Shown one piece after another: positions 32,855 through 42,046 of a stretch of DNA of 50,133 bases. The notes below the pieces were generated by a model, which was not told the DNA's origin, ran no database searches, and saw nothing but the letters and a program-made list of their open reading frames with translations. The number at the start of each line of letters is the position of its first letter. Positions within the stretch are counted from its first letter, which is position 1. Made by a program: the position numbers and the translations under genes. Origin of the DNA: Shewanella fidelis ATCC BAA-318 (GTDB lineage: Bacteria > Pseudomonadota > Gammaproteobacteria > Enterobacterales > Shewanellaceae); contig NZ_KI912458.1 of NCBI RefSeq assembly GCF_000518605.1, forward strand, positions 407,803 through 457,935. Reading direction: 5' to 3'.

Positions 32855-33571
32855 CTAATCGTTAAGGTAGTAGGTTAAGGTAGAAACGATTCTTATTTTT
32901 TTAATGTACGGTGTATTACTGTCGCGATCGCTAATGCTAAATTGGCCTTGGGAAGCATTCTTAATTTTCCCCAGTTTTGAGTCGGAATCTTTAGCGAACT
33001 TTTCTGCAACTTGACGTGCATTTTGGGTGGCAGATTGAACCATTTCAGGTTTGACATTATTAAGTTCGGTAAATAAGAACTGTGCCTTGCTGTTGTAATC
33101 TTGATCTGAAATAGCGATACCATCTTTTGCTAGGCTAAGCATGTTTGTGCGGGTGCTTAAGAGTAAATCGACTTTGTTAGTATATAAAGAGATAGAGACT
33201 TTTGCTGCGTAACGGTATTTCACATTGGGATCGACATAACCTTGAGCTTGTCTGTCATCTATCGCTGGAAGTGCCACAGTAATTTCATCATCACTAAAGC
33301 CTTGCTGCTTTAAAAAGCTGACCACTTTATTGGTTTTGATTTCTACTGTTTGATAGAGCTGATTGAGATCGTTACTTACTTCAGTAAAGCGAATTGGCCA
33401 GATGGCAACATTGGCACGTACTTCTTTTTCAGCTAAACCTTTAACGGTGACGGTTCTCTCCATTGCTTTCATTTTTATTAGCTTATCGCCAACTGTCGTG
33501 CCTAACATGATTAGGCCAAGACATAATAAGCTGCCAAGGATAAGTGCTGGTAGGGCATTGTTTTTAGGCAT
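32855..33571 (-). CDS. SIMPL domain protein (YggE-like, DUF541)
   Basis: 238 residues. One N-terminal membrane segment (about 8-30) acts as a signal anchor. The rest is the SIMPL domain, beginning RTVTVKGLAEKEVRANVAIW and containing LLLSTRTNMLSLAKDGI. E. coli YggE, a family member, is periplasmic and linked to stress protection. The active role of the domain is unclear. It lies 133 nt from the fadL stop, behind fadL's terminator. Confidence 0.8.
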   Translation of the reverse strand: MPKNNALPALILGSLLCLGLIMLGTTVGDKLIKMKAMERTVTVKGLAEKEVRANVAIWPIRFTEVSNDLNQLYQTVEIKTNKVVSFLKQQGFSDDEITVALPAIDDRQAQGYVDPNVKYRYAAKVSISLYTNKVDLLLSTRTNMLSLAKDGIAISDQDYNSKAQFLFTELNNVKPEMVQSATQNARQVAEKFAKDSDSKLGKIKNASQGQFSISDRDSNTPYIKKIRIVSTLTYYLND

Positions 33572-33653
33572 GGTATTTTCTCGCTGAAAAATTATGCCTT
33601 TACGTTAACAAGGATTGACCAAGTAAGACAAATGAAATTAGTTTTACGTATAA

Positions 33654-33678
33654 AAAAGCCGCACTGAGTGCGGCTTTT
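33654..33678. terminator. Terminator of fadL
   Basis: AAAAGCCGCAC pairs with GTGCGGCTTTT around TGA. It lies 26 nt after the fadL stop on the minus strand. Confidence 0.85.
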
Positions 33679-33703
33679 ATCAATCAACAATTCAGCGTTT
33701 AGC

Positions 33704-35014
33704 TTAGAATTTGTAGTTGTATTGGATAGAGTAGTAAGTTGCATTTGACGTGGTTGTCGCGTGCACTGTACCTAAGTCATTACCCAAGATTGGCATTTGC
33801 TGACCAACTTGCGCAAGTACCGCACTTTGCTCAGTAAGCTGAGTTTCTTCACCGCGAACGAATGCGATACCAAAGTCTAAGCTGGTGTGCTTAGATAGGT
33901 TGTAAGTTGCACCCATTGTGTACCATTGACGATCTGAGTCAGGAATTGAAATAGAGCTTACTTCACCAACAACACCTTGGTCGAACATGTAACCAGCACG
34001 TAATGTCCAGCTATCATTTAGCGTGTAAGTACCACCTACACTGAATAACCAAGAATCATCCCAAGCGTACTTTTTAAGTTGTGCTTCTGCAGGATCGCTA
34101 ACTGTGATTTCGTGGAAATCACCCCAAGTTGTCATCTGTGCAGTGTAGTGCAATGCAAATGTATCTGTTAGCTGGTGGAAACCGGCAACTTGGAAGATAT
34201 CTGGAATTGGGATATTGATTTCTTCAAAGTTAGTGCCGCCATAATTCACTGTACCATCAGCAGTGAACTCTGGGCTGAAACGATAGCTCACACCAAAACG
34301 GTGGTCAGCATTGATTTCGTAAACCGCACCAACAATACCACCAAAGGCAATACCATCAGCATCAACATCAACTAAATCTACAGGTACATATGCACCATTT
34401 TCGCCAAATGGTAGCTCACCAGAGCGAGTTAACACTCCAGAACCGTAAATTACGTCAAGACCAGCACCAACGCTGAAGTGATCATTAAAGCGGTAAGAAG
34501 CACTTAGGTTGAAGTTAATTGTGGTCACTTCGGTTTTGCCAAGAAGATCAACTGGAGCAGGGATCTGAGCTGCGCCATTTAAGATAGATTTTGGCTTCGA
34601 TAGATCGCTAGTATCAGTACCTGTACCAAAGTTACTAAACATAGCCACACCGTAAGCAAACTTATCGTTTACTGGGCTAACATAGTAAAAGTTAGGGATA
34701 ACTTTCGCTTCAGCGGCATCATCGATGCTGCCGTAGTGAAGTTCACCTAAGTTTGAGTTTACAAATACATCTTGTACTTCAACTTGTACGTCTGCATAAG
34801 TTAAACCCATAGAAAGTTGTTTTTCATCAAACAACGCCATAGCGGCTGGGTTGCGTGATAGAACTGATGCATTATCTGCAATGACAGCATCACCAGCAAA
34901 TGCACGGCCAATACCGGTTGCTGATTGGCTGTTTAGTTGAAAGCCAGCCGCCATTGTCTGTGTGCTTGCTAGAGCTACTGATACTGCAATAAGAGTCTTG
35001 TTGAAATACTTCAT
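33704..35014 (-). CDS. fadL: Long-chain fatty acid outer-membrane transporter, FadL family
   Basis: 436 residues. The signal peptide ends at TMAAG (about residue 23). The conserved hatch start GFQLNSQSATGIGRAFAGDA and the NPA motif (SRNPAAMALF) follow. The rest forms a 14-strand barrel ending in YYSIQYNYKF with a terminal Phe, the usual assembly signal. It imports exogenous long-chain fatty acids that feed the fadI-fadJ pathway in the same window. A FadR-like site lies about 115 nt upstream. Confidence 0.92.
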   Translation of the reverse strand: MKYFNKTLIAVSVALASTQTMAAGFQLNSQSATGIGRAFAGDAVIADNASVLSRNPAAMALFDEKQLSMGLTYADVQVEVQDVFVNSNLGELHYGSIDDAAEAKVIPNFYYVSPVNDKFAYGVAMFSNFGTGTDTSDLSKPKSILNGAAQIPAPVDLLGKTEVTTINFNLSASYRFNDHFSVGAGLDVIYGSGVLTRSGELPFGENGAYVPVDLVDVDADGIAFGGIVGAVYEINADHRFGVSYRFSPEFTADGTVNYGGTNFEEINIPIPDIFQVAGFHQLTDTFALHYTAQMTTWGDFHEITVSDPAEAQLKKYAWDDSWLFSVGGTYTLNDSWTLRAGYMFDQGVVGEVSSISIPDSDRQWYTMGATYNLSKHTSLDFGIAFVRGEETQLTEQSAVLAQVGQQMPILGNDLGTVHATTTSNATYYSIQYNYKF

Positions 35015-35320
35015 TATTATTCATCTCTATTATTTTTGGTCTTGCTTATTCTAGGTCAATTCATTGTGATTGACGGCAAGATCCACTTTTTAGACCCGTG
35101 CATAGTAGGTAGTAGATGGCAAGCTAACAACTCCGACCAGAAGTTGTTTTTTGTTAATTATTAGTTAATTAACGAATTCTTAGTTGGTGATATAACACGC
35201 GAACAATTGAAACAGCAAAAAGAAAGTATAGCCAACACGGACTTGCAGTAACCAGCAGGTTTCACTATTAGTTAATGAGATGTAACTGTAAGAAATCTAA
35301 GGACGAATTTTTGAAAATAA
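35015..35320. other. Intergenic region upstream of fadL
   Basis: About 300 bases. Apart from the FadR-like site at 35126-35142 no feature is recognised. Long AT-rich stretches suggest the fadL promoter lies within about 100 nt of its start. Confidence 0.4.
35126..35142 (-). promoter_or_regulatory. Candidate FadR site upstream of fadL
   Basis: AACAACTCCGACCAGAA matches the FadR 17-mer (AACNGGTCNGACCAGTT) at 13 of 17 positions, counting free positions. One half (GACCAG) is perfect and the other poor. It is plausible because fadL is a classical FadR target. Confidence 0.4.
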
Positions 35321-35347
35321 AAAAAGCGTACAAGTGTACGCTTTTTA
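35319..35347. terminator. Terminator of putP
   Basis: AAAAAGCGTACA pairs with TGTACGCTTTTT, with a T-run on the minus strand, 24 nt after the putP stop. Confidence 0.85.
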
Positions 35348-35370
35348 TCTATTTCGGTTAATTTTTGAGA

Positions 35371-36822
35371 CTACAGCTTAGCTTCAAATTGATCAAACTG
35401 TTGTTTTATCGTATCTGAAGGGCGGTTAATCATGCTAACAATCACACCTGAAAGCGTCGCTAAAATAAACCCTGGTAAGATTTCATAAATGCTGAAAATA
35501 CCATCTTCTAGTTGCTTCCAAACCACAACCGTTAACGCACCTACTACGATGGTGGCAACAGCGCCGTTGCGGCTATAATCGCGCCAAAATAGGGCTAACA
35601 AAACCACAGGACCAAATGCTGCGCCAAAACCAGCCCAAGCATAGCTTACTAATCCGAGAACGCTGCTTTCAGGGTTGAGGGCTACAACGCCGGCAATTAC
35701 GGCAATAGCAAGTACACCGATCCGACCCACTAGCATCAGCTCTTTACTTTGTGCTTGTGGGCGTAGCCATTTCTTATAGAAATCTTCAGTGATAACACTT
35801 GAGCATACGAGCAATTGAGAGTCGATAGTACTCATAATTGCTGAAAGAATGGCTGCAATCAGCAAGCCGCCAATCCAAGGATTAAATGCTGCATGAGCTA
35901 AATGGATAAATACTGTTTCTGGGTTAGTAAGTGGCTCTGCTGCGAAATACAAACTACCTGCAATACCGGTGGCTAGTGCACCGACAAGAGCAAGCAACAT
36001 CCAGCTCATAGCAATACGTCGTGATACCGGAATATCTTTAGGCGAGGCTATCGCCATAAAACGTGACAAAATATGCGGTTGGCCAAAGTAACCTAAGCCC
36101 CACGCAAGTAGTGAAATAATGCCAACAACAGTTGTGTCGTCACTAATAAACGCAAGCATTTTTGGATCGATGTTTTCCAATCCTGCTTGTGTTTCTGGCT
36201 GACTCATAATAGCAATAGGTACTATTAATAGCGCAATTAACATCAAACAGCCTTGGAAAAAATCGGTCCAGCTAACGGCAAAAAAACCACCAACGAATGT
36301 ATAAGCAACAATAATGGTTGAGCCGATGACAAGCGCTAGGGTGTAATCTAGGCCAAATACTTTCTCAAATAGAATCGCTCCGCCGACCATGCCTGACGAT
36401 GCATAGAAGGTGAAGAAAACTAAAATTGTTATAGCAGAAACCAGCTTTAGTATGCCTTTGTTATCTTCGAATCGCTTTTCAAAGAAATCAGGTAAGGTGA
36501 GGGCGTTATCAGTAAATTGGGTATAAACGCGAAGGCGTTTAGCAACAAACAACCAGTTTAACCATGCGCCAAATACTAGGCCAAAACCAATCCAAGCTTC
36601 CCCCAGTCCGCCAAGATATACCGCGCCGGGTAAGCCAAGTAATAACCAGCCAGACATGTCTGATGCACCAACACTTAATGCGGTGACTCCTGGTCCCATG
36701 CCTCTACCGCCAAGAATATAGTCGTCGACAGAGTCTGTGGCTTTATAAGCCCATAAGCCAATTCCCATCATTAAAGAGAGATAGCCTATAAAAGTAATCA
36801 AAATGGGTAATTCAATTGTCAT
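35371..36822 (-). CDS. putP: Sodium/proline symporter
   Basis: 483 residues, the usual PutP length, with about 13 membrane segments of the SSS family. Characteristic stretches are DYILGGRGMGPGVTALS, ASDMSGWLLLGLPGA and SAIMSTIDSQLLVCSS, which carry sodium and substrate ligands in this family. It takes up proline with sodium at the inner membrane. No putA lies next to it, so it is a stand-alone transporter gene. It could also carry a related substrate. Confidence 0.88.
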   Translation of the reverse strand: MTIELPILITFIGYLSLMMGIGLWAYKATDSVDDYILGGRGMGPGVTALSVGASDMSGWLLLGLPGAVYLGGLGEAWIGFGLVFGAWLNWLFVAKRLRVYTQFTDNALTLPDFFEKRFEDNKGILKLVSAITILVFFTFYASSGMVGGAILFEKVFGLDYTLALVIGSTIIVAYTFVGGFFAVSWTDFFQGCLMLIALLIVPIAIMSQPETQAGLENIDPKMLAFISDDTTVVGIISLLAWGLGYFGQPHILSRFMAIASPKDIPVSRRIAMSWMLLALVGALATGIAGSLYFAAEPLTNPETVFIHLAHAAFNPWIGGLLIAAILSAIMSTIDSQLLVCSSVITEDFYKKWLRPQAQSKELMLVGRIGVLAIAVIAGVVALNPESSVLGLVSYAWAGFGAAFGPVVLLALFWRDYSRNGAVATIVVGALTVVVWKQLEDGIFSIYEILPGFILATLSGVIVSMINRPSDTIKQQFDQFEAKL

Positions 36823-36919
36823 GTGTGATTCACGCTTCTTGTGTTTTCTATGTGTGGGAGCGCTATGTTAACAGAAGTGTGAGCTTGAGCCCAATAAAGG
36901 GCGGAAATATGATGGAATA

Positions 36920-36952
36920 CAACCAATAATGCCACTCGGGCATTACTGGTTG
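36920..36952 (-). other. Hairpin after the DUF3379 gene
   Basis: CAACCAATAATGCC pairs with GGCATTACTGGTTG with one mismatch. No T-run follows on the minus strand. It is a possible weak terminator. Confidence 0.45.
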
Positions 36953-36960
36953 TTAAGGAT

Positions 36961-37665
36961 TTAGATGAAGCTTTGTTTTATTTCGTTTTTAACAAAATTG
37001 AGATCTTGCTTCTGCTCACCAACAAGTAACATGTAGGCATTATCGGTAGCAAATCCCATACCTTTGTACTTATTATCGGCAAATGCCTCTTCAAGTACTA
37101 ACCTGTCTTCTAGTGGAACAATAAACAAAGTGACCTTACCTTGCTCACCCTGCATGACCAAGTGCAAGCTTTGTACGCCTTGGAAATCACAATAGGTGCT
37201 ATAAAACACCTTACCGGGCTGTTGAGTAAATCGCATACTTGGATTGCCAGTTAAAGATGCTAGCTGAAAATTAACTTGTTCAAATTGAACATCTTCATCA
37301 ATGTGTAGCGCTTTATCTTCGTGATACACATGAGCGAGAGCGTGTTGACTTAAATCAACTGGCGCCATTCTGAGTAGGGTAAACGTCATACCCGCTAAAA
37401 AGGCAACTGAGGCGACTAAAGCAAAAGCAAATCCTGTTTTGCGGCGCTGTGAATGATGCTGTTGCAGTTGCTGTTTTAGCAGTAACTTGGCAGCCAAATC
37501 ATCAGGCACGTCAACTTTTAATGCTTGTTCGATTTTATTATCTAGCTTTCTAAGATCATTTAAAAACGCATCATGCTCGGGGGATCCCATTGCAGCTTTT
37601 AAAAACTCAGGATCTTGATTATGCGGATCACTATAGGCCTGGCGGCGAAACTTAAGATCATCCAT
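36961..37665 (-). CDS. DUF3379 membrane protein, probable partner of the ECF sigma factor
   Basis: ATG 37665 (MDDLKFRRQAY) overlaps the end of the sigma gene by 8 nt, and GGGGG lies about 8 nt upstream. 234 residues: a cytoplasmic N-terminal ~75 residues, one membrane helix (about 78-97, FAFALVASVAFLAGMTF) and a periplasmic domain. This is the layout of an anti-sigma factor: the N-terminal part would hold the sigma factor and the periplasmic part would sense. The assignment as anti-sigma is from layout and coupling. Confidence 0.7.
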   Translation of the reverse strand: MDDLKFRRQAYSDPHNQDPEFLKAAMGSPEHDAFLNDLRKLDNKIEQALKVDVPDDLAAKLLLKQQLQQHHSQRRKTGFAFALVASVAFLAGMTFTLLRMAPVDLSQHALAHVYHEDKALHIDEDVQFEQVNFQLASLTGNPSMRFTQQPGKVFYSTYCDFQGVQSLHLVMQGEQGKVTLFIVPLEDRLVLEEAFADNKYKGMGFATDNAYMLLVGEQKQDLNFVKNEIKQSFI

Positions 37666-38221
37666 TGGACTGCCCCCTGTGGCTTGGTTGTTCAAGTACA
37701 TCTTTTAATTGGTTGCGTGCACGAAATAATCGCGTCATTACGGTATTGCGGTTTAAGTCGAGTAAACTGGCGATTTCATCTCCACTAAAACCACCGATCA
37801 CTTGCAATAAAAGCGGTTCACGGTACTCGAGTTCAAGTTTTGCTATCTGTCTACGCAATAGATGTTGCTCAGCATGTTCTTCGGTGCTACCTGAAAAAGT
37901 GTCTTCGATAAACTCTTGTTCGACATCTGAGTAATTAAACTGCTTGCGCTCAAAACGTCTGGCATTTTCCCGGCGCAAAATGGTGATTAACCACGCTTTA
38001 GCCGCTTTCTCATCTTTTAATGAGTCAAGCGACCGCCAAGCACGCAGAAAGGTTTCTTGAGTGATGTCTTCTGCTATATGTTTATCGCCGCAAAGCCAAT
38101 AGGCGAATCGATAAATATCAGCATGAAGTGCCCTGACAAGGCTATCGTATCGTCGTTGTTTACTAACCATGTCTGAAGAGACCGTGGATTTAGATTTTTT
38201 ATTTCGCCAACTTGCAAACAT
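37658..38221 (-). CDS. ECF-type RNA polymerase sigma factor
   Basis: 187 residues; ATG 38170 (residue 18) is an alternative start. Region 2 is visible in DIYRFAYWLCGDKHIAEDITQETFLRAW (core binding and -10 recognition). Region 4 is visible in EREPL-like YREPLLLQVIGGFSGDEIASLL with the recognition helix NRNTVMTRLFRAR. There is no region 1 or 3. The downstream membrane protein is translationally coupled, giving a typical envelope-signalling pair. The signal and regulon are unknown. Confidence 0.88.
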   Translation of the reverse strand: MFASWRNKKSKSTVSSDMVSKQRRYDSLVRALHADIYRFAYWLCGDKHIAEDITQETFLRAWRSLDSLKDEKAAKAWLITILRRENARRFERKQFNYSDVEQEFIEDTFSGSTEEHAEQHLLRRQIAKLELEYREPLLLQVIGGFSGDEIASLLDLNRNTVMTRLFRARNQLKDVLEQPSHRGQSNG

Positions 38222-38347
38222 TTTTTATTTTTCTAATTGGAGCGATAACGCAAGCTTAACCTTGTTACAGATACTTTGCCAATAATGAACTCTTGTCTAA
38301 TGAGAAAAGTGGTGGGGGTTATGGTCTAGTGACAAGTGGCTGAAGAA

Positions 38348-38378
38348 TCCCCTTTAGCTCGATTGTCGCTAAAGGGGA
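38348..38378 (-). other. Hairpin after batD
   Basis: TCCCCTTTAGC pairs fully with GCTAAAGGGGA around a 9-nt loop, 20 nt after the batD stop. It has no T-run and probably marks the operon end. Confidence 0.55.
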
Positions 38379-38397
38379 AACAAATATAGACGCGAAC

Positions 38398-40047
38398 TTA
38401 AGGATTTAATTGACTTAATGCTGAGTGACTATGGCGACTTTGCATTGGCCTTGCTGCTTTAACAATATTAACTAACTTGTTGTAATCAATAGTATCGGCT
38501 TGAGGTTGTGCATCTGTTTTGCTCTGACTGTATGCAGATTTTTGCAGCATTGCGATACAGTTTTGCATAAACTCGTCGGTGAGGCCGATTTGGTTTAACG
38601 ACATAGGCTGTTGATAGAGCTCTGTATAGTGGCGAGTTAAACTGTTTAAGACGCGAGTCGGCTGTTTTGCATCACAGGCTGCTTTAAGTTCAGCAAAGGT
38701 TGAGCTTGAGGCTGGAGCTGCTGCAAATGGTTTAGCCGCTGTTACCCTTGAGTTTTGTTTGCGGGCATTAAGCCATAACATTAAGGTGACTAGCCATAAT
38801 ATGGCAAATATAAGAGATAGCCACGGCCAAAAGCCAGCAGTAGTGGTTGTCACTGCTGCTTGTTGAGGCATTGCTTGCTGCGAAGGCTCGGCTGCCACAG
38901 CTCCTTTAATCGTAATAGTGCGCGCAGGGAGTGTAGCGAATTGCTGCTTGTTTAAATGTGGATTCCACCAAGGTACTTTAACTTCTGGCAGCGTATAAGT
39001 GCCGCCACTGGTTGCAACAATAGCCGTGGTTTGGGTTAGCTGAGCGACCATTTGGTTATCACGTAAAAAGGTATTGCGCTGTGCCTTTTCTGGGTAGGTT
39101 TTTAATGCAGCCGGCGTCGCTAGGTTAATCTCAGGCAGACTCGTCTCATCGGTATTGGAAGCCAAAAGAGTGATGGTGCGAGTAATAGGATCACCAATAT
39201 TGTATTCTACTGCGGTATCAGGCCAGTCTTCTTTCAACACCACTAAATCTGATACTAGCCACTCTCCATGATAGTCAGCTGGAATTGGCTTTATATGTAC
39301 CTTGATATCCGGTGCTTTGGTTTGTGTCGGTTTACTTTCGTTAAACGAAAACATGGCACCACTGCGTCTTGATTGCACCAATACATCTCCAGCAAAGCTG
39401 GCTCCGACTATATTAAGCTCTCCGGCTTGATCGGCAATAATGGAGTAATTACGTTCAATGACGCGATAACGGCGACCATTTACAATTTCGGTACTATCGC
39501 TGTCCTCACCCAGCTGTTTTATTTGTGCGCCGCTCAAATCTGGTGCATTTAATACGCCTCGTTGTAATTCGAGCGCTAGATACAACTTCACCTTGTAGGT
39601 CAGCATTTGACCGACATAAGCCTCATCATTAGAAAGGCTGGCACGCATAAAAATATTCTGCATCTGTTGAGGTTGGGAGCCAGCTTTTAGCACAGATAAG
39701 GTGATAGGATTTGAGCTGACACCATCAATAGTAAAAGCAGGGATCTCGATATTCCCCGCAGATTTTGGCGAAAGTAAAACCTGCCAACGGGTTTCGTTAC
39801 TCGCATCAAAATTCATGATTTTTTTACTGCGGCTAATACTGGTGCGTCCTACGATAAAGTCTTTAAGTAGGGCAGAGGTATCGAGTTTACCGCTATTTAA
39901 ATCATCGTCTGCAATTACTGTAAGAACGAGTGTTTCTCCTTCCATAAGCGGATTGCTATCAACTGATGCTTGTAGCTGAGTAAGCGCACTTGCTGGAAAG
40001 GCGGTTAGGGCGAGAAGCGCTAACACAAAAATTGAGCGTATTACCAC
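38398..40047 (-). CDS. batD: BatD family protein
   Basis: 549 residues. A signal peptide (about 1-21) is followed by a long periplasmic region of beta-rich domains starting LQASVDSNPLMEGETLVLTV. One membrane helix lies near residues 405-427 (FWPWLSLIFAILWLVTLMLWL), with a cytoplasmic C-terminal ~120 residues after it. This is the BatD layout. Bat proteins form an envelope system linked to aerotolerance in Bacteroides, with unclear function in Shewanella. The start overlaps the preceding gene stop by 7 nt. It is the last gene of the operon. Confidence 0.85.
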   Translation of the reverse strand: MVIRSIFVLALLALTAFPASALTQLQASVDSNPLMEGETLVLTVIADDDLNSGKLDTSALLKDFIVGRTSISRSKKIMNFDASNETRWQVLLSPKSAGNIEIPAFTIDGVSSNPITLSVLKAGSQPQQMQNIFMRASLSNDEAYVGQMLTYKVKLYLALELQRGVLNAPDLSGAQIKQLGEDSDSTEIVNGRRYRVIERNYSIIADQAGELNIVGASFAGDVLVQSRRSGAMFSFNESKPTQTKAPDIKVHIKPIPADYHGEWLVSDLVVLKEDWPDTAVEYNIGDPITRTITLLASNTDETSLPEINLATPAALKTYPEKAQRNTFLRDNQMVAQLTQTTAIVATSGGTYTLPEVKVPWWNPHLNKQQFATLPARTITIKGAVAAEPSQQAMPQQAAVTTTTAGFWPWLSLIFAILWLVTLMLWLNARKQNSRVTAAKPFAAAPASSSTFAELKAACDAKQPTRVLNSLTRHYTELYQQPMSLNQIGLTDEFMQNCIAMLQKSAYSQSKTDAQPQADTIDYNKLVNIVKAARPMQSRHSHSALSQLNP

Positions 40048-42044
40048 TGTTCTGTTTCCTTCGAATTGATGCCTTGATGGCGACGTTTCTGATATTCAAG
40101 TTGCATTTTATTGCGTAATAATACTTGCGGATCATCTGCAATAGCACGCAGTGCTCGCTCCATTTCTGGTGGCAGCGGTTCGTCAGTAGGCAGCGCGGTT
40201 GCGGCAACTTGCTGAGTTTCATTGTCAGTTTGCTCTGGCTGATCTTGCGTTTTAGTCGCTGCGCCTTGTTGAGCTTGTTGCGCTAATGGCTCTTTAGCTT
40301 CATCAGTTTGCTGAGCTTGTGGTTCACTGGCTTGAGCTTGCATTTCGGCATCATTGTTGGGCTGCTGCTCATTGTCCGTACTTTGATTGCCTTGCTGCTC
40401 ACTATTATTCTGCTGCTCTTGGGCTTCATCTGACTGCGACTGTTGCTGTTCTTTTGGCTTTGAAGCATCATCAGTTTTTTCGGATTGCTGCTCAGATTGC
40501 TCTGAGTTGGGCTGATTATCTTGTTGCTGTCCGTTATCTGATTGATTTTGTTGCCCTTGTGACTGACTATCTTGCGATTGTTGATCTTGTGGTTCTTGCT
40601 TTTGTGATTGCTCATTCTGTGACTGTTGAGGATCATCACTTTGATTTTGCTGATCTGAACCTTGATTTTGATCGTTATCTTGCTGTTGCTGCTGTTGCTG
40701 CTGTTGCTGTTGTAGCTTTTTAGCTAACTCTAAATTGCTTTTTGCTTGGGCAAAGTCGGGCTGTTGCTCTAGTGCTGCTTCATAACGTTTTTGTGCTTGT
40801 TGATATTTTTCAAGCTGCATTAGTGCATTACCTTGGTTATATAAACCTTTTGCTGAGCTATCTTGCTCAAAACCGTTTAGCGCTTGTTCAAATTGCCCAG
40901 CTTTATATAAGGCACTTGCTTGCCATTGCGGGTCGATAAACTGGTTGGCAGCGGCTTCATACTCAGCTGCTTTGTAAGCTTGCATCGCTTGCTGATCTTG
41001 AGTTTGCCATAAATTGTCCCAAGTACTGGCCTCAGCAATACCGTTTGGCTGCAGGATAACAAACAGCGCTAACGTAGCTAACATGCCGTTTCTAAAACTC
41101 AACAGCGCGGGGAGTAATAAAAGCAGTGCAATATAAGGCCCTAGATCGACCCATGTCTCCCCTTGCAAATCGCTAGCTTTAGTATCTTTGGTGTTTGCAA
41201 GCCATTGTTTAACTTGTGTAACATCGCTGCCGTCAGCGCGATTAGCCACCATGATCCCACCGGCATTATTGGCTAATTCATCAAGTAGGGCATAATCAGT
41301 TTTAGCAATAACCACCTGATTAGCATTATCTCGAAGTAATTGACCATCTGGCAGTTTGATTGGTGCGCCTTGTTGACTACCAAAAGCCATGATAGCAAGG
41401 CGATATGGACTATCTTTTAACACCGATTCTGCACGTTTAAATTGTGCGGCTGAGACGCCATCAGTAAATAACACTATATCGCCGCGAAGGTGGCCACCTT
41501 GGCTAAGTAAAGACTGTGCCTGAGTTATCGCCGCCTCCAAGTTTGAACCTCTTGTTGGCATAATATTGGGGGTTAACGTAGGTAACAAATTTAATAAGGT
41601 TGCTTTATCGCGAGTTAATGGGCTGATGGCAAACGCATCGCCAGCGTATGCAATTAAACCGGTTTCACCGTCGCTGAGCTCAGCTATTAAATCGGTTGCG
41701 CGATATTTAGCTTGGGTTAAACGATTAGGAGCTAAATCATCAGCATACATAGATAGAGACATGTCCATCACCAGCACGCGGCCTTGCGTTGACTCATAAA
41801 CAGGTAATGAGCGTTTTTCCAGTGCCGGGCCTGATAATGCAAATACAGCAACTAACCAGGCTATTGCTAGGTAGTAGACATTGTTGCGTTTTTTGCCGCT
41901 AACGCCATTGACTAAAACTTTGGCAAGATGTGGCGCTATATAGTTATCCCAGCTTGATCTAGCAGCTTTGCTTTTAAACAATATGAGTAATAGCAAGGCG
42001 AGTGGAACCAGTGCGATAAACCATTCAGGACGTAAAAAATGCAT
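40041..42044 (-). CDS. BatB/BatC fusion: vWA domain plus TPR and Gln-rich tail
   Basis: 667 residues. Membrane helices near 7-24 and 58-74 are followed by a von Willebrand A domain with the MIDAS motif DMSLSMYADD (DxSxS) and TDGVSAA. Two further membrane helices lie around residue 310-345. A TPR segment (about 355-440: ALYKAGQFEQALNGF, GLYNQGNALMQLEKY) and a low-complexity tail rich in Gln, Ser, Asn and Glu (about 443-615) follow. The tail includes an uninterrupted run of 11 Gln. BatC-like TPR proteins are separate genes in some bacteria and fused to BatB here. The Gln run is coded by CAA/CAG triplets near 40683-40715 and may vary in length. Confidence 0.85.
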   Translation of the reverse strand: MHFLRPEWFIALVPLALLLLILFKSKAARSSWDNYIAPHLAKVLVNGVSGKKRNNVYYLAIAWLVAVFALSGPALEKRSLPVYESTQGRVLVMDMSLSMYADDLAPNRLTQAKYRATDLIAELSDGETGLIAYAGDAFAISPLTRDKATLLNLLPTLTPNIMPTRGSNLEAAITQAQSLLSQGGHLRGDIVLFTDGVSAAQFKRAESVLKDSPYRLAIMAFGSQQGAPIKLPDGQLLRDNANQVVIAKTDYALLDELANNAGGIMVANRADGSDVTQVKQWLANTKDTKASDLQGETWVDLGPYIALLLLLPALLSFRNGMLATLALFVILQPNGIAEASTWDNLWQTQDQQAMQAYKAAEYEAAANQFIDPQWQASALYKAGQFEQALNGFEQDSSAKGLYNQGNALMQLEKYQQAQKRYEAALEQQPDFAQAKSNLELAKKLQQQQQQQQQQQDNDQNQGSDQQNQSDDPQQSQNEQSQKQEPQDQQSQDSQSQGQQNQSDNGQQQDNQPNSEQSEQQSEKTDDASKPKEQQQSQSDEAQEQQNNSEQQGNQSTDNEQQPNNDAEMQAQASEPQAQQTDEAKEPLAQQAQQGAATKTQDQPEQTDNETQQVAATALPTDEPLPPEMERALRAIADDPQVLLRNKMQLEYQKRRHQGINSKETEQW

Positions 42045-42046
42045 GT

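Noticed and set aside
40319..40723. Plus-strand frame opposite the Gln-rich tail of BatB/C
   Set aside because: Low-complexity antisense of CAA/CAG repeats. The minus-strand gene is clearly real.
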